A stretch of DNA of 64,000 nucleotides from an uncultured Clostridia bacterium (GTDB lineage Bacteria > Bacillota > Clostridia > Christensenellales > Borkfalkiaceae), in contig CAKQRE010000039.1 in the NCBI GenBank assembly GCA_934271265.1, positions 1 through 64,000 on the forward strand, written 5' to 3'. The notes beneath the pieces were generated by a model, which ran no database searches, had not been told where the DNA came from, and saw nothing but the letters and a program-made list of their open reading frames with translations. Made by a program: the position numbers and the translations under genes. Positions 34,200 through 42,256 of this stretch are shown here, one piece after another (positions within the stretch are counted from its first letter, which is position 1; every line of letters begins with the position of its first letter).

Positions 34200-35177
34200 T
34201 TACACGCTGTTTCTTTCCACGAAACTCGTTTTTACGTATTTCACGTCGTTCGGCGTAACGTCCGAATCGAGGATAAGGTCTACGTAGGCGTAGCCTTCGG
34301 CTTTTTTGTCCACCGCGATCGTCGTGAGAGCGGGCTGGAAAAACCCCGTAAAATCAAGATCGTCGCACCCGATCACCGAAACGTCCTCCGGCACCTTATA
34401 ACCGTGATCGAACAGAGCTTTCAGCGCGCCCAGCGCCATCATATCGGTCAGGCAGAACAGAGAATCGAACTTCTTGCCCGATTTTATCAGCTTTTCGCAG
34501 AGTTCGTAACCGATTTTGTGCGCCTTTCCCATCGGATAGTTGCCGCTTAAGATCATCGTTTCGTCGTAACAAAAGCCGAATTTTACCGCGTTTTCTATAA
34601 AATAGTTCACGCGCATATCCGTCGGCGTGAGCCATTCCTCGATCCCCGCGATAAACGCCGGTTTCGTTCTCCCCGCTTTTTTCAGGCAGTTCATGGCGTC
34701 CCGCATGCCGTCCGTATAATCCACGACGACTTTCGCCCCGCTCTTCGTGCAGTTGATCAGGCGGATCCCCTCTTCGATAAAGATATCGTACCAGGAAAAA
34801 TCGCAGGTGAACATGGCAAGGTTCACGATGCCGCACACACGGTAAGAAAGAAGATCGTCCAGAACCTGACGCACGTCGCGATCCTTGATCGCAAACATGG
34901 AAATGATGCAATCTTTTTCCTTTGCTCTCTCCACCATGGCTTCCACCAGGTGCATGTAATAAGGATTCAGCAGATCTTCCACGAGAACCGCGATGATATT
35001 GCTTTTGCTTTTTCTTAAATTGTAAGCAAGCGTGTTCCGGCGATAATTCAGCGATCTTACGGCTTCTTCCACACGGTGTCTCGCGTCTTCGGACACATAT
35101 CCTTTTCCGCTGAGAACTCTGCCGACGGTTGCCGTAGAAACGCCCGCTTTCGACGCGACGTCTTGTTTCGTTACCAT
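34200..35177 (-). CDS. LacI family transcriptional regulator (locus 1)
   Basis: DNA-binding sugar-responsive regulator, 325 residues from the ATG at 35177 (AGGTG site). The N-terminal helix-turn-helix TKQDVASKAGVSTATVGRVLSGKGYVSEDARHRV and hinge-adjacent NYRRNTLAYNLRKSKSN are classical; the periplasmic-binding-like core follows (NIIAVLVEDLLNPYYMHLVEAM). It precedes operon 1 on the same strand by 152 bases. Its own promoter is overlapped by a CpG-centred palindrome and a second similar site lies in the leader, so autoregulation is likely; repression of the sugar operon in the absence of ligand is inferred. Confidence 0.93.
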   Translation of the reverse strand: MVTKQDVASKAGVSTATVGRVLSGKGYVSEDARHRVEEAVRSLNYRRNTLAYNLRKSKSNIIAVLVEDLLNPYYMHLVEAMVERAKEKDCIISMFAIKDRDVRQVLDDLLSYRVCGIVNLAMFTCDFSWYDIFIEEGIRLINCTKSGAKVVVDYTDGMRDAMNCLKKAGRTKPAFIAGIEEWLTPTDMRVNYFIENAVKFGFCYDETMILSGNYPMGKAHKIGYELCEKLIKSGKKFDSLFCLTDMMALGALKALFDHGYKVPEDVSVIGCDDLDFTGFFQPALTTIAVDKKAEGYAYVDLILDSDVTPNDVKYVKTSFVERNSV

Positions 35178-35191
35178 TTCCGCACCTTTTG

Positions 35192-35205
35192 TGTCTTCGT
35201 GGACA
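35192..35205. promoter_or_regulatory. LacI-type operator, site B
   Basis: TGTC-TTCGTG-GACA, CpG near the centre, same TGTC-N6-GACA half-sites as site A; 15 bases before the lacI start codon. Confidence 0.5.
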
Positions 35206-35288
35206 TATTCCGCAAAAAAATAATTCTTTTCGTCGGCGATAGAATAATGCACCGACGGAAAACTTGCAAAAAAACGGACTTTTGCCCG

Positions 35289-35306
35289 TATGTCTCCGAT
35301 GACATA
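35289..35306. promoter_or_regulatory. LacI-type operator, site A
   Basis: TATGTCTCCGATGACATA: perfect TATGTC/GACATA half-sites and a central CG, the hallmark of LacI-family operators. It lies just downstream of the -10 box of lacI. Confidence 0.7.
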
Positions 35307-35309
35307 TCT

Positions 35310-35338
35310 ATTTTAACATACCTTTTCACCGTTGTCAA
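35310..35338 (-). promoter_or_regulatory. Sigma-A promoter of lacI (locus 1)
   Basis: Minus-strand TTGACA, 17-base spacer, TAAAAT. Confidence 0.8.
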
Positions 35339-35515
35339 TACCTTTTCGGAAAATTTTTCTCTTCGCAAAGATGAAAATTTTTTCTCCTCCGTCACGGGAA
35401 ACTTTTCTCTCCCCTCCGCGATCGTTTTCCGCCCGCACGCAGATCCTTTTCCCTCCCCGGGTCTTCCGGGATCGACGTCCGCGCCGTCTCTTTTCCCTCT
35501 CCCTCCGGCAAACCC

Positions 35516-35544
35516 TTGCTTTCGCGCGGATTCTATGCTATAAT
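35516..35544 (+). promoter_or_regulatory. Sigma-A promoter of the GH20-like gene
   Basis: TTGCTT, 17-base spacer, TATAAT, about 100 bases before the start codon. Confidence 0.65.
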
Positions 35545-35643
35545 AAAGCCGGTTTAACGTTTCCGTCGCTTTGTTTCCGCAAACGCCCCGCGAAAAACCG
35601 ATATTATAAAAAAACCGACATCATAAGGAAGGAAATTCACAGA

Positions 35644-37260
35644 ATGAAAACGATCCCGTTCGACAATTTCGGCATCATGCTCGACTGTTCGAGAAACGCC
35701 GTGATCAACATGACCGCGTTCCGCAGGCTGACCGACGTTTTATCCGCTCTCGGCTACAATTCGATCATGCTTTACACCGAAGACACTTACGAAGTGGAGG
35801 GCGAACCTTACTTCGGTTATATGCGCGGTCGTTTTTCGATCGCGGAGATCCGCGAGATGGACGCCTACGCGAAATCGAAAAACATCGAGCTGATCCCCTG
35901 CATCCAGACGCTCGCCCACCTCGGTTCCATCTTCCGCTATCCCGGATACGCCGGGATCCGCGACATCGACGATATCCTGCTCGTGGGAGACCCGAAGACC
36001 TACGAACTGATCGACAGAATGTTCGCTTCGGTCGCAAAGGCGTTCTCTTCGAGAAAAATCAACATCGGCATGGACGAAGCCTTTGCTCTCGGGCACGGCA
36101 GGTTTCTGGACAAAAACGGCATTGTTCCGAGAGCCGAGATCATGTCGAAACACCTTGAGAAAGTGCTTGCGATCGCCGGGAAATACGGCTTCGACTGCCG
36201 CATGTGGAGCGACATGTTCGCCACGTCCGCTTACGGCGGCTTCTACGAACACACGAAAGACGATTCGGACAAGGTGCGTCCGCTCGTACCGAAAAATCTT
36301 TCCCTTATTTATTGGGATTATTACCATACCGAACAGAGCTTTTACGAAGACATGATCGACAAACACAAAAAGCTCTCGGACAACGTCGTTTTCGCGGGCG
36401 GCGCCTGGACGTGGACGGGATTCTGCCCGAATAACGCCTACAGCATAGAATCGATGGGCGCGGCGGTGAAAGCCTGCGTGAAAAAAGGCATTCGCGACGT
36501 CTTCTTTACCATGTGGGGAGACAACGGCGGCGAATGTTCGCCTTTCGGCGTTCTGCCGACCCTCGTGACTCTTTCGGAATATGCAAAAGGCAATTACGAC
36601 CGGGCGGAGATCGAAAAGGTATTCAAAAAAATCGTCGGAGCGGACTTTAATGCCTTTATGTTGCTGGAACGTCCGGACAGGATCTGCTCCGTACCCGGAA
36701 AACCGGATACGCACAACCCCTCGAAAACCATGCTCTATACCGATCCTTTCTGCGGGCTATTCGATAAATGCATTGAGCCGGGTCTGTCGGAACGGTATTA
36801 CACCGATCTTTCCGAACAATTGAAAAAACAGGAGAAGAACGACTTATACGGCTACTTATTCAAAACGATCCGCACTTTGTGCGACGTTCTTGCCGTTAAA
36901 TTCGATCTCGGCGTGAGAACGAGAGAGCTTTACCGCGGCAAGGACAAAGCCGCGCTGAAAGAACTTGCGCTGAAAGACTATACGGATCTTTCCGCGCGGC
37001 TCGAGGAGTTTTACGCCGCGTTCGAAACGTGCTGGGCAACGGAAAAGAAACCCTACGGGTTCGACGTGCAGGACGCCCGTCTCGGCGGGCTGATCCGCAG
37101 GATCGCTCACCTGAAAAAACGCCTGCTCGACTATGCGGACGGGAAGGTTCCGGATATTCCGGAGCTTGAAGAGGAACTTCTTTACCCCTTCGGCGGCGGA
37201 AAAGACAGCCCCGTCTCGTTAAACTGTTATAATATGCTGTACACGGCAAACGTTACCTGA
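35644..37260 (+). CDS. Cytosolic beta-N-acetylhexosaminidase (GH20-like)
   Basis: A 538-residue glycosidase without signal peptide, so it should cleave imported N-acetylhexosamine oligosaccharides. The TIM-barrel elements are LSALGYNSIMLYTEDTYEVEG, SKNIELIPCIQTLAHLG and INIGMDEAFALGHG, with the Asp144-Glu145 pair expected for substrate-assisted GH20 catalysis; FFTMWGDNGGECS supplies a late barrel strand. A helical C-terminal domain completes it, as in the GH20C-type enzymes. The start at 35644 follows AAGGAAGG; a longer open frame upstream lacks support. Divergent from lacI and probably under its influence. It ends at a bidirectional terminator. Confidence 0.85.
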   Translation: MKTIPFDNFGIMLDCSRNAVINMTAFRRLTDVLSALGYNSIMLYTEDTYEVEGEPYFGYMRGRFSIAEIREMDAYAKSKNIELIPCIQTLAHLGSIFRYPGYAGIRDIDDILLVGDPKTYELIDRMFASVAKAFSSRKINIGMDEAFALGHGRFLDKNGIVPRAEIMSKHLEKVLAIAGKYGFDCRMWSDMFATSAYGGFYEHTKDDSDKVRPLVPKNLSLIYWDYYHTEQSFYEDMIDKHKKLSDNVVFAGGAWTWTGFCPNNAYSIESMGAAVKACVKKGIRDVFFTMWGDNGGECSPFGVLPTLVTLSEYAKGNYDRAEIEKVFKKIVGADFNAFMLLERPDRICSVPGKPDTHNPSKTMLYTDPFCGLFDKCIEPGLSERYYTDLSEQLKKQEKNDLYGYLFKTIRTLCDVLAVKFDLGVRTRELYRGKDKAALKELALKDYTDLSARLEEFYAAFETCWATEKKPYGFDVQDARLGGLIRRIAHLKKRLLDYADGKVPDIPELEEELLYPFGGGKDSPVSLNCYNMLYTANVT

Positions 37261-37279
37261 CAAACCGCCGTATCAGATC

Positions 37280-37329
37280 AAAAAAGAAAGGTTGCAAACC
37301 TGTCATCGGGTTTGCATCCTTTCTTTTTT
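37280..37329. terminator. Bidirectional terminator between the GH20-like and sirtuin genes
   Basis: AAAGAAAGG-T-TGCAAACC pairs with GGTTTGCA-T-CCTTTCTTT; runs of A on the left and T on the right make it usable from both sides. Confidence 0.85.
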
Positions 37330-38199
37330 TTAAACCATGCCCGACGTGTCGGTTTTCAGGGCGCCGATCACGTCCGCAATGTCTTCGGATAAAAGAAGAG
37401 ACCGTTCGGCAATTTCTTTCGGCGCGTATAATAATTCGCGATTTACGCACACATAGGCAGACTTCCGATTGCGCGCGGTCATTTTCAGAAACGGATATTT
37501 AATAATTCCGGGCGTATTCATCCCGACGCCGAGTTCTAAAAATAAAACCCTTTTGTTTTCGTTTTCGGAAAGGAAGGTCTCGTATCGCGCGCAAGCGGCA
37601 TACCAGCCGTCGTCCTCGACGAATTTGTCATCGCTGCGAAGGTTCATCGTCATAGGCTTTCCGCAAACGGGACATTTCGGCAAAAGTTCGGATGGAATTT
37701 TCATATCGCGTTGATTTTCTACCATTTTGCGAATGATTTTCTCGTTATCGTAGGTTTTATTATGGCAGGGAACACTGCACTGAAACAGCCCGTAATCACC
37801 CTGCGTGTAAAAGAGCCGCTTTTTATCGAATCCCGCTTTCTGAAAGCAATGGTCTACGTTCGTCGTGATAACGAAGTAGTTTTTATCTTTTACGAGTTCG
37901 AAAAGTTCGTTATAAACGGGTTTCGGCGGGTCGGAATAGCGATTAATCGATATATAGCGCGACCAATATGCCCAATGCTCTTCTAAGGTATCATAGGGAA
38001 AAAACCCGCCGGAATACATATCGTGAAAGTTGTATTTCGTTTCGAAATCGTGAAAATTTTCGTGAAACCGTTTACCGGAATAAGTAAAACCCGCAGCGGC
38101 AGAAAGCCCTGCGCCCGCGCCGATCACGATCGCATCCGCGTTTTCGATAAGCGACTTCGATCTATTTATTTTTTCCGAGTATTCGTCTGTAAATTGCAT
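37330..38199 (-). CDS. Class M sirtuin (SirTM-like protein ADP-ribosyltransferase)
   Basis: A 289-residue Sir2-fold protein. GAGAGLS at 27-33 binds NAD; the usual TQNID reads TTNVD at 112-116, and the usual catalytic His (HG) is replaced by Gln133 in YTQGDYG, as in macrodomain-linked class M sirtuins, which ADP-ribosylate a protein rather than deacetylate. Four Cys (141, 145, 176, 179) form the zinc site. The gene starts 38 bases inside the end of the macrodomain gene behind GGAGGAAGG, so the two are coupled. In known systems the target is a GcvH-like lipoyl carrier modified by LplA2; neither is in this window. Confidence 0.9.
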   Translation of the reverse strand: MQFTDEYSEKINRSKSLIENADAIVIGAGAGLSAAAGFTYSGKRFHENFHDFETKYNFHDMYSGGFFPYDTLEEHWAYWSRYISINRYSDPPKPVYNELFELVKDKNYFVITTNVDHCFQKAGFDKKRLFYTQGDYGLFQCSVPCHNKTYDNEKIIRKMVENQRDMKIPSELLPKCPVCGKPMTMNLRSDDKFVEDDGWYAACARYETFLSENENKRVLFLELGVGMNTPGIIKYPFLKMTARNRKSAYVCVNRELLYAPKEIAERSLLLSEDIADVIGALKTDTSGMV

Positions 38200-38929
38200 A
38201 GCCTTCCTCCGTAAACACGTCGAATATAATTTTGATATCGCTTGCGGTTTGCGCCTTGTATTCACGCACTGCTTTTACCGCAAGCAGTGCCGCTTCTTCC
38301 TTCGGATAGCCGAAAACGCCCGTCGAAATACAGCAAAACGCAATGCTGTCAAGTTTCATCTCGTCGGCTTTCTTCAGACAATTCCGGTAACACTTTGCCA
38401 GATCCGCTTCGTTTTCTTTCGTTACGCGTCCGTAAACGATCGGACCGACGGTATGGAATATAAATCTGCTTGGCAAATTGTAGGCTTTTGTAACGATAAC
38501 TTCGCCGTTTTCGGCTTCGGTTCCTTTCATAATATCGTTACAATCGAGCCTTACCTGTACGCCCGCAAAAGTGTGAATTGCGTTGTCGATACAGTTGTGC
38601 AACGGATGAAAACAACCGAGCATTGCGGAGTTTGCGGCGTTTACGATCGCGTCTGCGTTCAGTGTCGTAATATCTCCCTTGAACAGCGAAATACCGTCGG
38701 TATAAACGAAATCGTTTACGTCTATTATTCCGCGTTCGTTTCTTCTTTCCGTCAGGTATTCGTCCTGCAAAGATAAAAACTCTGCGGAAACGGGCACAGG
38801 CAGACGAACGTTTAATAAAGCGCGCAACAGTTTTTTTTGCGAGTCTTCGTCGCCCGGAATACTTATCGTTTCGTTTCTTTCTTCAAGCAAATATTTGATC
38901 AGACGTTTTCTTCTTTCCGTTTGTTCCAT
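38162..38929 (-). CDS. Zinc-dependent macrodomain protein-ADP-ribose hydrolase
   Basis: A 255-residue enzyme that removes the ADP-ribose attached by its partner sirtuin. After a helical N-terminal part comes the macrodomain: GDIT at 85-88, then NAANSAMLGCFHPLHNCIDN at 97-116, whose Cys106, His108/His111 and Cys113 match the zinc-binding signature of the SirTM-linked class; GVFGYPKEEAA supplies the phosphate loop. The start at 38929 has AGGAA upstream. It lies 13 bases after a truncated flavin split-barrel reading frame. The Sir2-macrodomain pair is documented in staphylococci and streptococci as part of an oxidative-stress response. Confidence 0.92.
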   Translation of the reverse strand: MEQTERRKRLIKYLLEERNETISIPGDEDSQKKLLRALLNVRLPVPVSAEFLSLQDEYLTERRNERGIIDVNDFVYTDGISLFKGDITTLNADAIVNAANSAMLGCFHPLHNCIDNAIHTFAGVQVRLDCNDIMKGTEAENGEVIVTKAYNLPSRFIFHTVGPIVYGRVTKENEADLAKCYRNCLKKADEMKLDSIAFCCISTGVFGYPKEEAALLAVKAVREYKAQTASDIKIIFDVFTEEGYAIYRRILGKNK

Positions 38930-38942
38930 ACTTAATTCCTTT

Positions 38943-39059
38943 TTATCGCTCCGATCTATCGACGGCACACGTTACGGGCAAATAATTTTCATCGACGGTG
39001 GCAACGATTACGCTGTGTATTTGCTCTTGTAAAAATCGCAAGATTTCGTTTATATCCAT
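38943..39059 (-). pseudogene. N-terminal remnant of a PPOX-like flavin split-barrel protein
   Basis: About 38 codons reading MDINEILRFLQEQIHSVIVATVDE... then LPVTCAVDRSER and a stop. This is the usual beginning of pyridoxamine 5'-phosphate oxidase-like proteins (about 140 residues), whose first strands continue well beyond this point. The stop lies 13 bases before the macrodomain start, so a deletion has probably removed the rest. No clear ribosome site. It could alternatively be a short leader kept for coupling. Confidence 0.6.
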
Positions 39060-39065
39060 AGCAAT

Positions 39066-39106
39066 TAAAAAACGTGCGGACGCAACCGAACCCCCGATTG
39101 CGCCCG
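39066..39106 (-). terminator. Possible weak terminator after the SnoaL gene
   Basis: CGGGCGCAA / TTGCGTCCG on the minus strand with one mismatch, a 12-base loop, a 4-base gap, then TTTTTT. Imperfect; partial readthrough into the macrodomain-sirtuin genes is plausible. Confidence 0.4.
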
Positions 39107-39118
39107 ACTTAAAAACTA

Positions 39119-39892
39119 TCAGAATTTGCCGTTGTCGTTTTGCCAATCGGATTTATCGGCAATCGTTTCCATAACGTCCCAATGCTCCGCTATTTTGTCG
39201 TTTTCGACGCGCCATAAATCATAATACGAAGTGGGTTTACCGCCGAACGTGCCTTCCGAAACAGCCAATACCATATCGCCGTCGGCAAGAACCTGATAAA
39301 CTTTATCGTAAATCATAGCGATTCCCGCTTTTGCGAGTTGTTCAAGGGCAGCGCCAAGTCCCGAAAGACCGTCTGCTATTCCCGTATTGTGCTGCAAATA
39401 TTTGTCGCCGTCGAAATAATCGGGGGTTTTCTGCGGATTGTTTCCTTGCATTACGTCATAAAGGAAGTTTTTGACAAGAGCGCGGTTTGCTTCGGTTTTA
39501 TCGATGTCTTTCGCCTCGATCTGACCGTCAATCTGCGTCCTGCCGGAGGGATTCGGCTGCGCTTTTGCCGCGAGGTTATCCCAATGCTCCGCAATAAGTC
39601 CGTCCTCGAAACGGAAAATATCAAAGGCGACCTGTTCGCCTGCACCGGCAAAGTTGTATACGGTTTGCATAAAAACTTTATCGCCGTCCTCAAATGCGCG
39701 AATCGTGTTTACGGTTGTTTTTACGGGCGCGCTCCCGAGATATGCAACAGAACCGCAGAACGCTTCCGCTCCCGTAGCATACGCAAGATTGTGCTGAATG
39801 TAATTGTCTTTCAACAGCGATTTTGCTTTTTCCGTGTCTCCCGTCACAAAACAGCCGATAAGTTCCTTTGCTTTTTGAATGTTGTTTGTCAT
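39119..39892 (-). CDS. Tandem SnoaL-like domain protein
   Basis: A 257-residue cytosolic protein made of two NTF2/SnoaL-like halves (about 1-125 and 130-257). Both carry the family's YIQHN / YLQHNTGIADG strand and the AEHWD ending (IAEHWDNLAAKAQPN, IAEHWDVMETIAD). Members bind small hydrophobic ligands, and some are polyketide cyclases; many in Firmicutes sit beside HxlR-type regulators with no known reaction. The start at 39892 follows CGGAGGAAC. It is divergent from the HxlR gene and upstream of the sirtuin pair on the same strand, 59 bases apart. Confidence 0.88.
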   Translation of the reverse strand: MTNNIQKAKELIGCFVTGDTEKAKSLLKDNYIQHNLAYATGAEAFCGSVAYLGSAPVKTTVNTIRAFEDGDKVFMQTVYNFAGAGEQVAFDIFRFEDGLIAEHWDNLAAKAQPNPSGRTQIDGQIEAKDIDKTEANRALVKNFLYDVMQGNNPQKTPDYFDGDKYLQHNTGIADGLSGLGAALEQLAKAGIAMIYDKVYQVLADGDMVLAVSEGTFGGKPTSYYDLWRVENDKIAEHWDVMETIADKSDWQNDNGKF

Positions 39893-39981
39893 ATATTGTT
39901 CCTCCGAAATTTTTTTTGCAATCTCATCGATTACGCCCAAAGTATAACACGTTAAAAAAAGTTTTTCACAAACGTTACTTT

Positions 39982-40000
39982 TCTATTACCCGATAATAGA
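39982..40000. promoter_or_regulatory. Candidate HxlR operator
   Basis: TCTATTA-CCCGA-TAATAGA, a perfect 7-bp inverted repeat flanked by GTTAC on both sides, midway between the divergent SnoaL and HxlR genes. Confidence 0.5.
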
Positions 40001-40028
40001 TTTGTTACCTGGTTTCTTTTTGAAACCA

Positions 40029-40057
40029 TTGACTTTTGAAGGGCGTTTTGATATAAT
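40029..40057 (+). promoter_or_regulatory. Sigma-A promoter of the HxlR gene
   Basis: TTGACT, 17-base spacer, TATAAT. Confidence 0.8.
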
Positions 40058-40080
40058 GTAAAAAAGGATAAGGAGTTTTT

Positions 40081-40407
40081 ATGCTGACAAAAGAAGAACT
40101 TCCGGAATGCCCCGTTGCAACTACCGTTCAACTGATAGGAAATAAATGGAAATTACTTATATTGCGAAATCTGATTTATAACGGAACACAGCGGTTTTCG
40201 GACTTTGTTAAAACCATACCCGGAATCAGCAAAAAAGTGCTGACCGATAATTTGCGTGCCCTCGAAGACGACGGACTTATCGAACGCGAAGTCTTTGCCG
40301 AAGTTCCGCCGAGAGTGGAATATTCTTTGTCCGTATTAGGAAAAACGTTAAAACCTATTCTTGACGCAATGTTTGACTGGGGAACGGATTATAAAGCAAC
40401 CTTATAG
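40081..40407 (+). CDS. HxlR family transcriptional regulator
   Basis: A 108-residue winged-helix regulator: CPVATTVQLIGNKWKLLILRNLIYNGTQRFSDFVKTIPGISKKVLTDNLRALEDDGLIEREVFAEVPPRVEYSLSVLGKTLKPIL is a textbook HxlR sequence. Family members sense electrophiles or oxidants, often through the N-terminal Cys (here in CPVATT). ATAAGGAG lies 5 bases before the ATG. Divergent from the SnoaL gene, with a palindrome between them, so it probably controls that gene and perhaps the sirtuin-macrodomain genes beyond. Monocistronic. Confidence 0.94.
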   Translation: MLTKEELPECPVATTVQLIGNKWKLLILRNLIYNGTQRFSDFVKTIPGISKKVLTDNLRALEDDGLIEREVFAEVPPRVEYSLSVLGKTLKPILDAMFDWGTDYKATL

Positions 40408-40480
40408 TCACCTCGTTAAGTTTTAACGGCGCGCGTTTTATCCCAAAAACACGCCATTCGGGAAATCTCCGCAAAAACGG

Positions 40481-40509
40481 TTGACGAAACCCTCGCTTAC
40501 GGATATAAT
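40481..40509 (+). promoter_or_regulatory. Sigma-A promoter of the beta-phosphoglucomutase gene
   Basis: TTGACG, 17-base spacer, TATAAT. Confidence 0.8.
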
Positions 40510-40568
40510 AAGTATAAAGCACGTGAAATCGGCGGAAGAAAACGCCGGGGCGCGAGGAGTTATCGGAT

Positions 40569-41210
40569 ATGTTCAAAGCATTCATTTTCGATCTGGACGG
40601 CGTTATCGTATCGACAGACGAACTGCATTACAAATCATGGAAGGCGATCGCGGATCGGGAAAATATCCCCTTCGACAAAACCGTGAACGACAGATTGCGC
40701 GGCGTAAGCCGTATGGAAAGCCTTGAGATCATTCTCGAAAAGGCAGGCAAGACTTATACAGACGAAGAAAAAGCGGCGCTTGCCGCGGCAAAAAACGACC
40801 TCTACGTTCGTTCTCTTTCCTCCCTTTCGCAAAAGGACGTAGCGGAAGGATTCTTTCCGCTGATGAAGACGCTGAAAGAAAACAACATTCTCTGCGCCGT
40901 GGGCAGCTCAAGCAAAAACACGAAGACGATTTTACGCCATCTCGGCATCACCGAATATTTCGACCGCATTGCCGACGGTACGGACATCACGCGAAGCAAA
41001 CCTTTCCCGGACGTTTTCCTGAAAGCGGCGGAAAAGCTGAACGTCGATCCGTCCGTATGCCTTGTCGTGGAAGACGCGCGCTCCGGCATTGACGCAGGCG
41101 TTGCGGCAGGCATGAAAACGGCGGGCATCAACTCCGCCGCCACTTACGAAAAAACGACTTATCCGATCTCTTCCCTTTCCGACCTGATCCCCATTGCGGA
41201 AGAAAAGTGA
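40569..41210 (+). CDS. pgmB: Beta-phosphoglucomutase
   Basis: HAD-superfamily mutase interconverting beta-glucose 1-phosphate and glucose 6-phosphate, the step after phosphorolysis of disaccharides such as maltose, kojibiose or trehalose. The 213 residues carry FDLDGVIVSTDELHYKSWK with Asp8 and Asp10, the RGVSRMESLEIIL cap segment, AVGSSSKN (motif 2) and VVEDARSGIDAGVAAGMKT (motif 4). ATG 40569 follows GAGGAG. Own promoter and terminator; no phosphorylase gene is adjacent, which is unusual, since pgmB normally sits in such an operon. Confidence 0.93.
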   Translation: MFKAFIFDLDGVIVSTDELHYKSWKAIADRENIPFDKTVNDRLRGVSRMESLEIILEKAGKTYTDEEKAALAAAKNDLYVRSLSSLSQKDVAEGFFPLMKTLKENNILCAVGSSSKNTKTILRHLGITEYFDRIADGTDITRSKPFPDVFLKAAEKLNVDPSVCLVVEDARSGIDAGVAAGMKTAGINSAATYEKTTYPISSLSDLIPIAEEK

Positions 41211-41303
41211 AAAGGTTTTTCCGGGAGATCGGCAACTTACGGAGAACATGCCGCAGGCGGAAAAAGCCGACAATTCTCCGATCGCAGACAAAAATCGATA
41301 AAG

Positions 41304-41336
41304 AAAAAACACGGGGCTTAAAGCTCCGTGTTTTTT
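41304..41336 (+). terminator. Terminator of pgmB
   Basis: AAAAACACGG..GCTT pairs with AAGC..CCGTGTTTTT, followed by T residues, about 95 bases after the stop codon. Confidence 0.8.
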
Positions 41337-41501
41337 ATTCCCGACGCATCGTCTTTTCGTTTCTCATATCCCGGATCTTCGGCAATCCTTTCGGCAACGC
41401 CCGCTTTATCCCCTCCGCTTTTGGCAAGCCTTTTACGATATTTCGCTAAATAGGGGCGTATAAGCCGATAAACTGCCTTTCCGACATGGTTCACGCATCG
41501 G

Positions 41502-42191
41502 TTACTTCTTTGTAAACTTAAAATCAAACGTCATTTCGAGCGCGGAAAACAAGCGTTCCATCACGCCGTTCGCCGTTTTTACGAGATCGATCGAATTCAC
41601 TGCGGCAATCGCGGCTGCCCTCTCTTCCTCGGGCACGCGATACGCGCGAAGAGACAGATTCAGAAACATTTCCGTTTTTCTCGCAAGCGTGAAATACTGA
41701 TCGCACGGGCGCGCCATAAAACCGCGCATCATGCCGGCAGAGCCGATCTCCGCCTCGTAAAAATCACCCGACGACCATCCGGGATTATACTTCCCGAAGA
41801 TCTTCTCGAGCTCTGCGGCGGTTTTCCGATAGAGAAGCTCCGAAAAACACGGTTGCGTGTACGTCTCGACGTAAATTTCCCGCAGATTTTCGTTCAGCTC
41901 GGTAATGGCAAGCTGAAGCGCCGTTTCCGCCGCATACACCGCGACCGGATCCGGTATATTTTCAAACACCCCGCGAGCCATGCCGAACTGATTGGAAAAC
42001 ATAAATTCGATCAGAGTTTGCAATACGCCGTCTTTCGTATGAAAAATATTCTGAAACGTACCGGACGAAACGTCTGCCTCGCGGATAATATCGAGCATCG
42101 TGGTGGCTTTGAATCCTTTTTCGATAAACATCTGCACGCACACGATCAGAATTCGCCTTTTGGGGTCTTTTACCTGTTGTCTCGTAATCAT
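41502..42191 (-). CDS. TetR/AcrR family transcriptional regulator
   Basis: A 229-residue one-component repressor. The N-terminal helix-turn-helix RILIVCVQMFIEKGFKATTMLDIIREADVSSGTFQNIFHTKDGVLQTLIEFMF is standard; the C-terminal ligand domain is not classifiable by eye. The ATG at 42191 follows GGAGAGAAG; an in-frame TTG upstream would add five residues. A perfect 10-bp inverted repeat covers the transcription start, so autorepression is likely. No effector gene is divergent from it, so its other targets must lie elsewhere. Confidence 0.93.
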   Translation of the reverse strand: MITRQQVKDPKRRILIVCVQMFIEKGFKATTMLDIIREADVSSGTFQNIFHTKDGVLQTLIEFMFSNQFGMARGVFENIPDPVAVYAAETALQLAITELNENLREIYVETYTQPCFSELLYRKTAAELEKIFGKYNPGWSSGDFYEAEIGSAGMMRGFMARPCDQYFTLARKTEMFLNLSLRAYRVPEEERAAAIAAVNSIDLVKTANGVMERLFSALEMTFDFKFTKK

Positions 42192-42256
42192 CTCTTCTCT
42201 CCGCAAAAAAAACCGACTGCCGATTCCGCCCGCCTTACCGGTGCCGGAACGAAATA

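Larger units (their letters stand above)
35178..35643. other. Divergent regulatory region between lacI and the GH20-like gene
   Basis: Contains the lacI promoter with two operator-like palindromes and, on the other strand, the promoter and AAGGAAGG ribosome site of the hexosaminidase gene. The pyrimidine-rich stretch 35340-35510 shows nothing else. Confidence 0.6.

Noticed and set aside
37330..38199. Classical Sir2 deacetylase call
   Set aside because: The catalytic His is replaced by Gln and the gene is coupled to a zinc macrodomain, which fits class M sirtuins rather than deacetylases.
41318..41527. A 69-codon minus-strand frame between the pgmB and tetR genes
   Set aside because: It overlaps the start of the pgmB terminator and the end of tetR, lacks a ribosome site and shows no family features, though its Lys/Arg-rich middle looks weakly protein-like.
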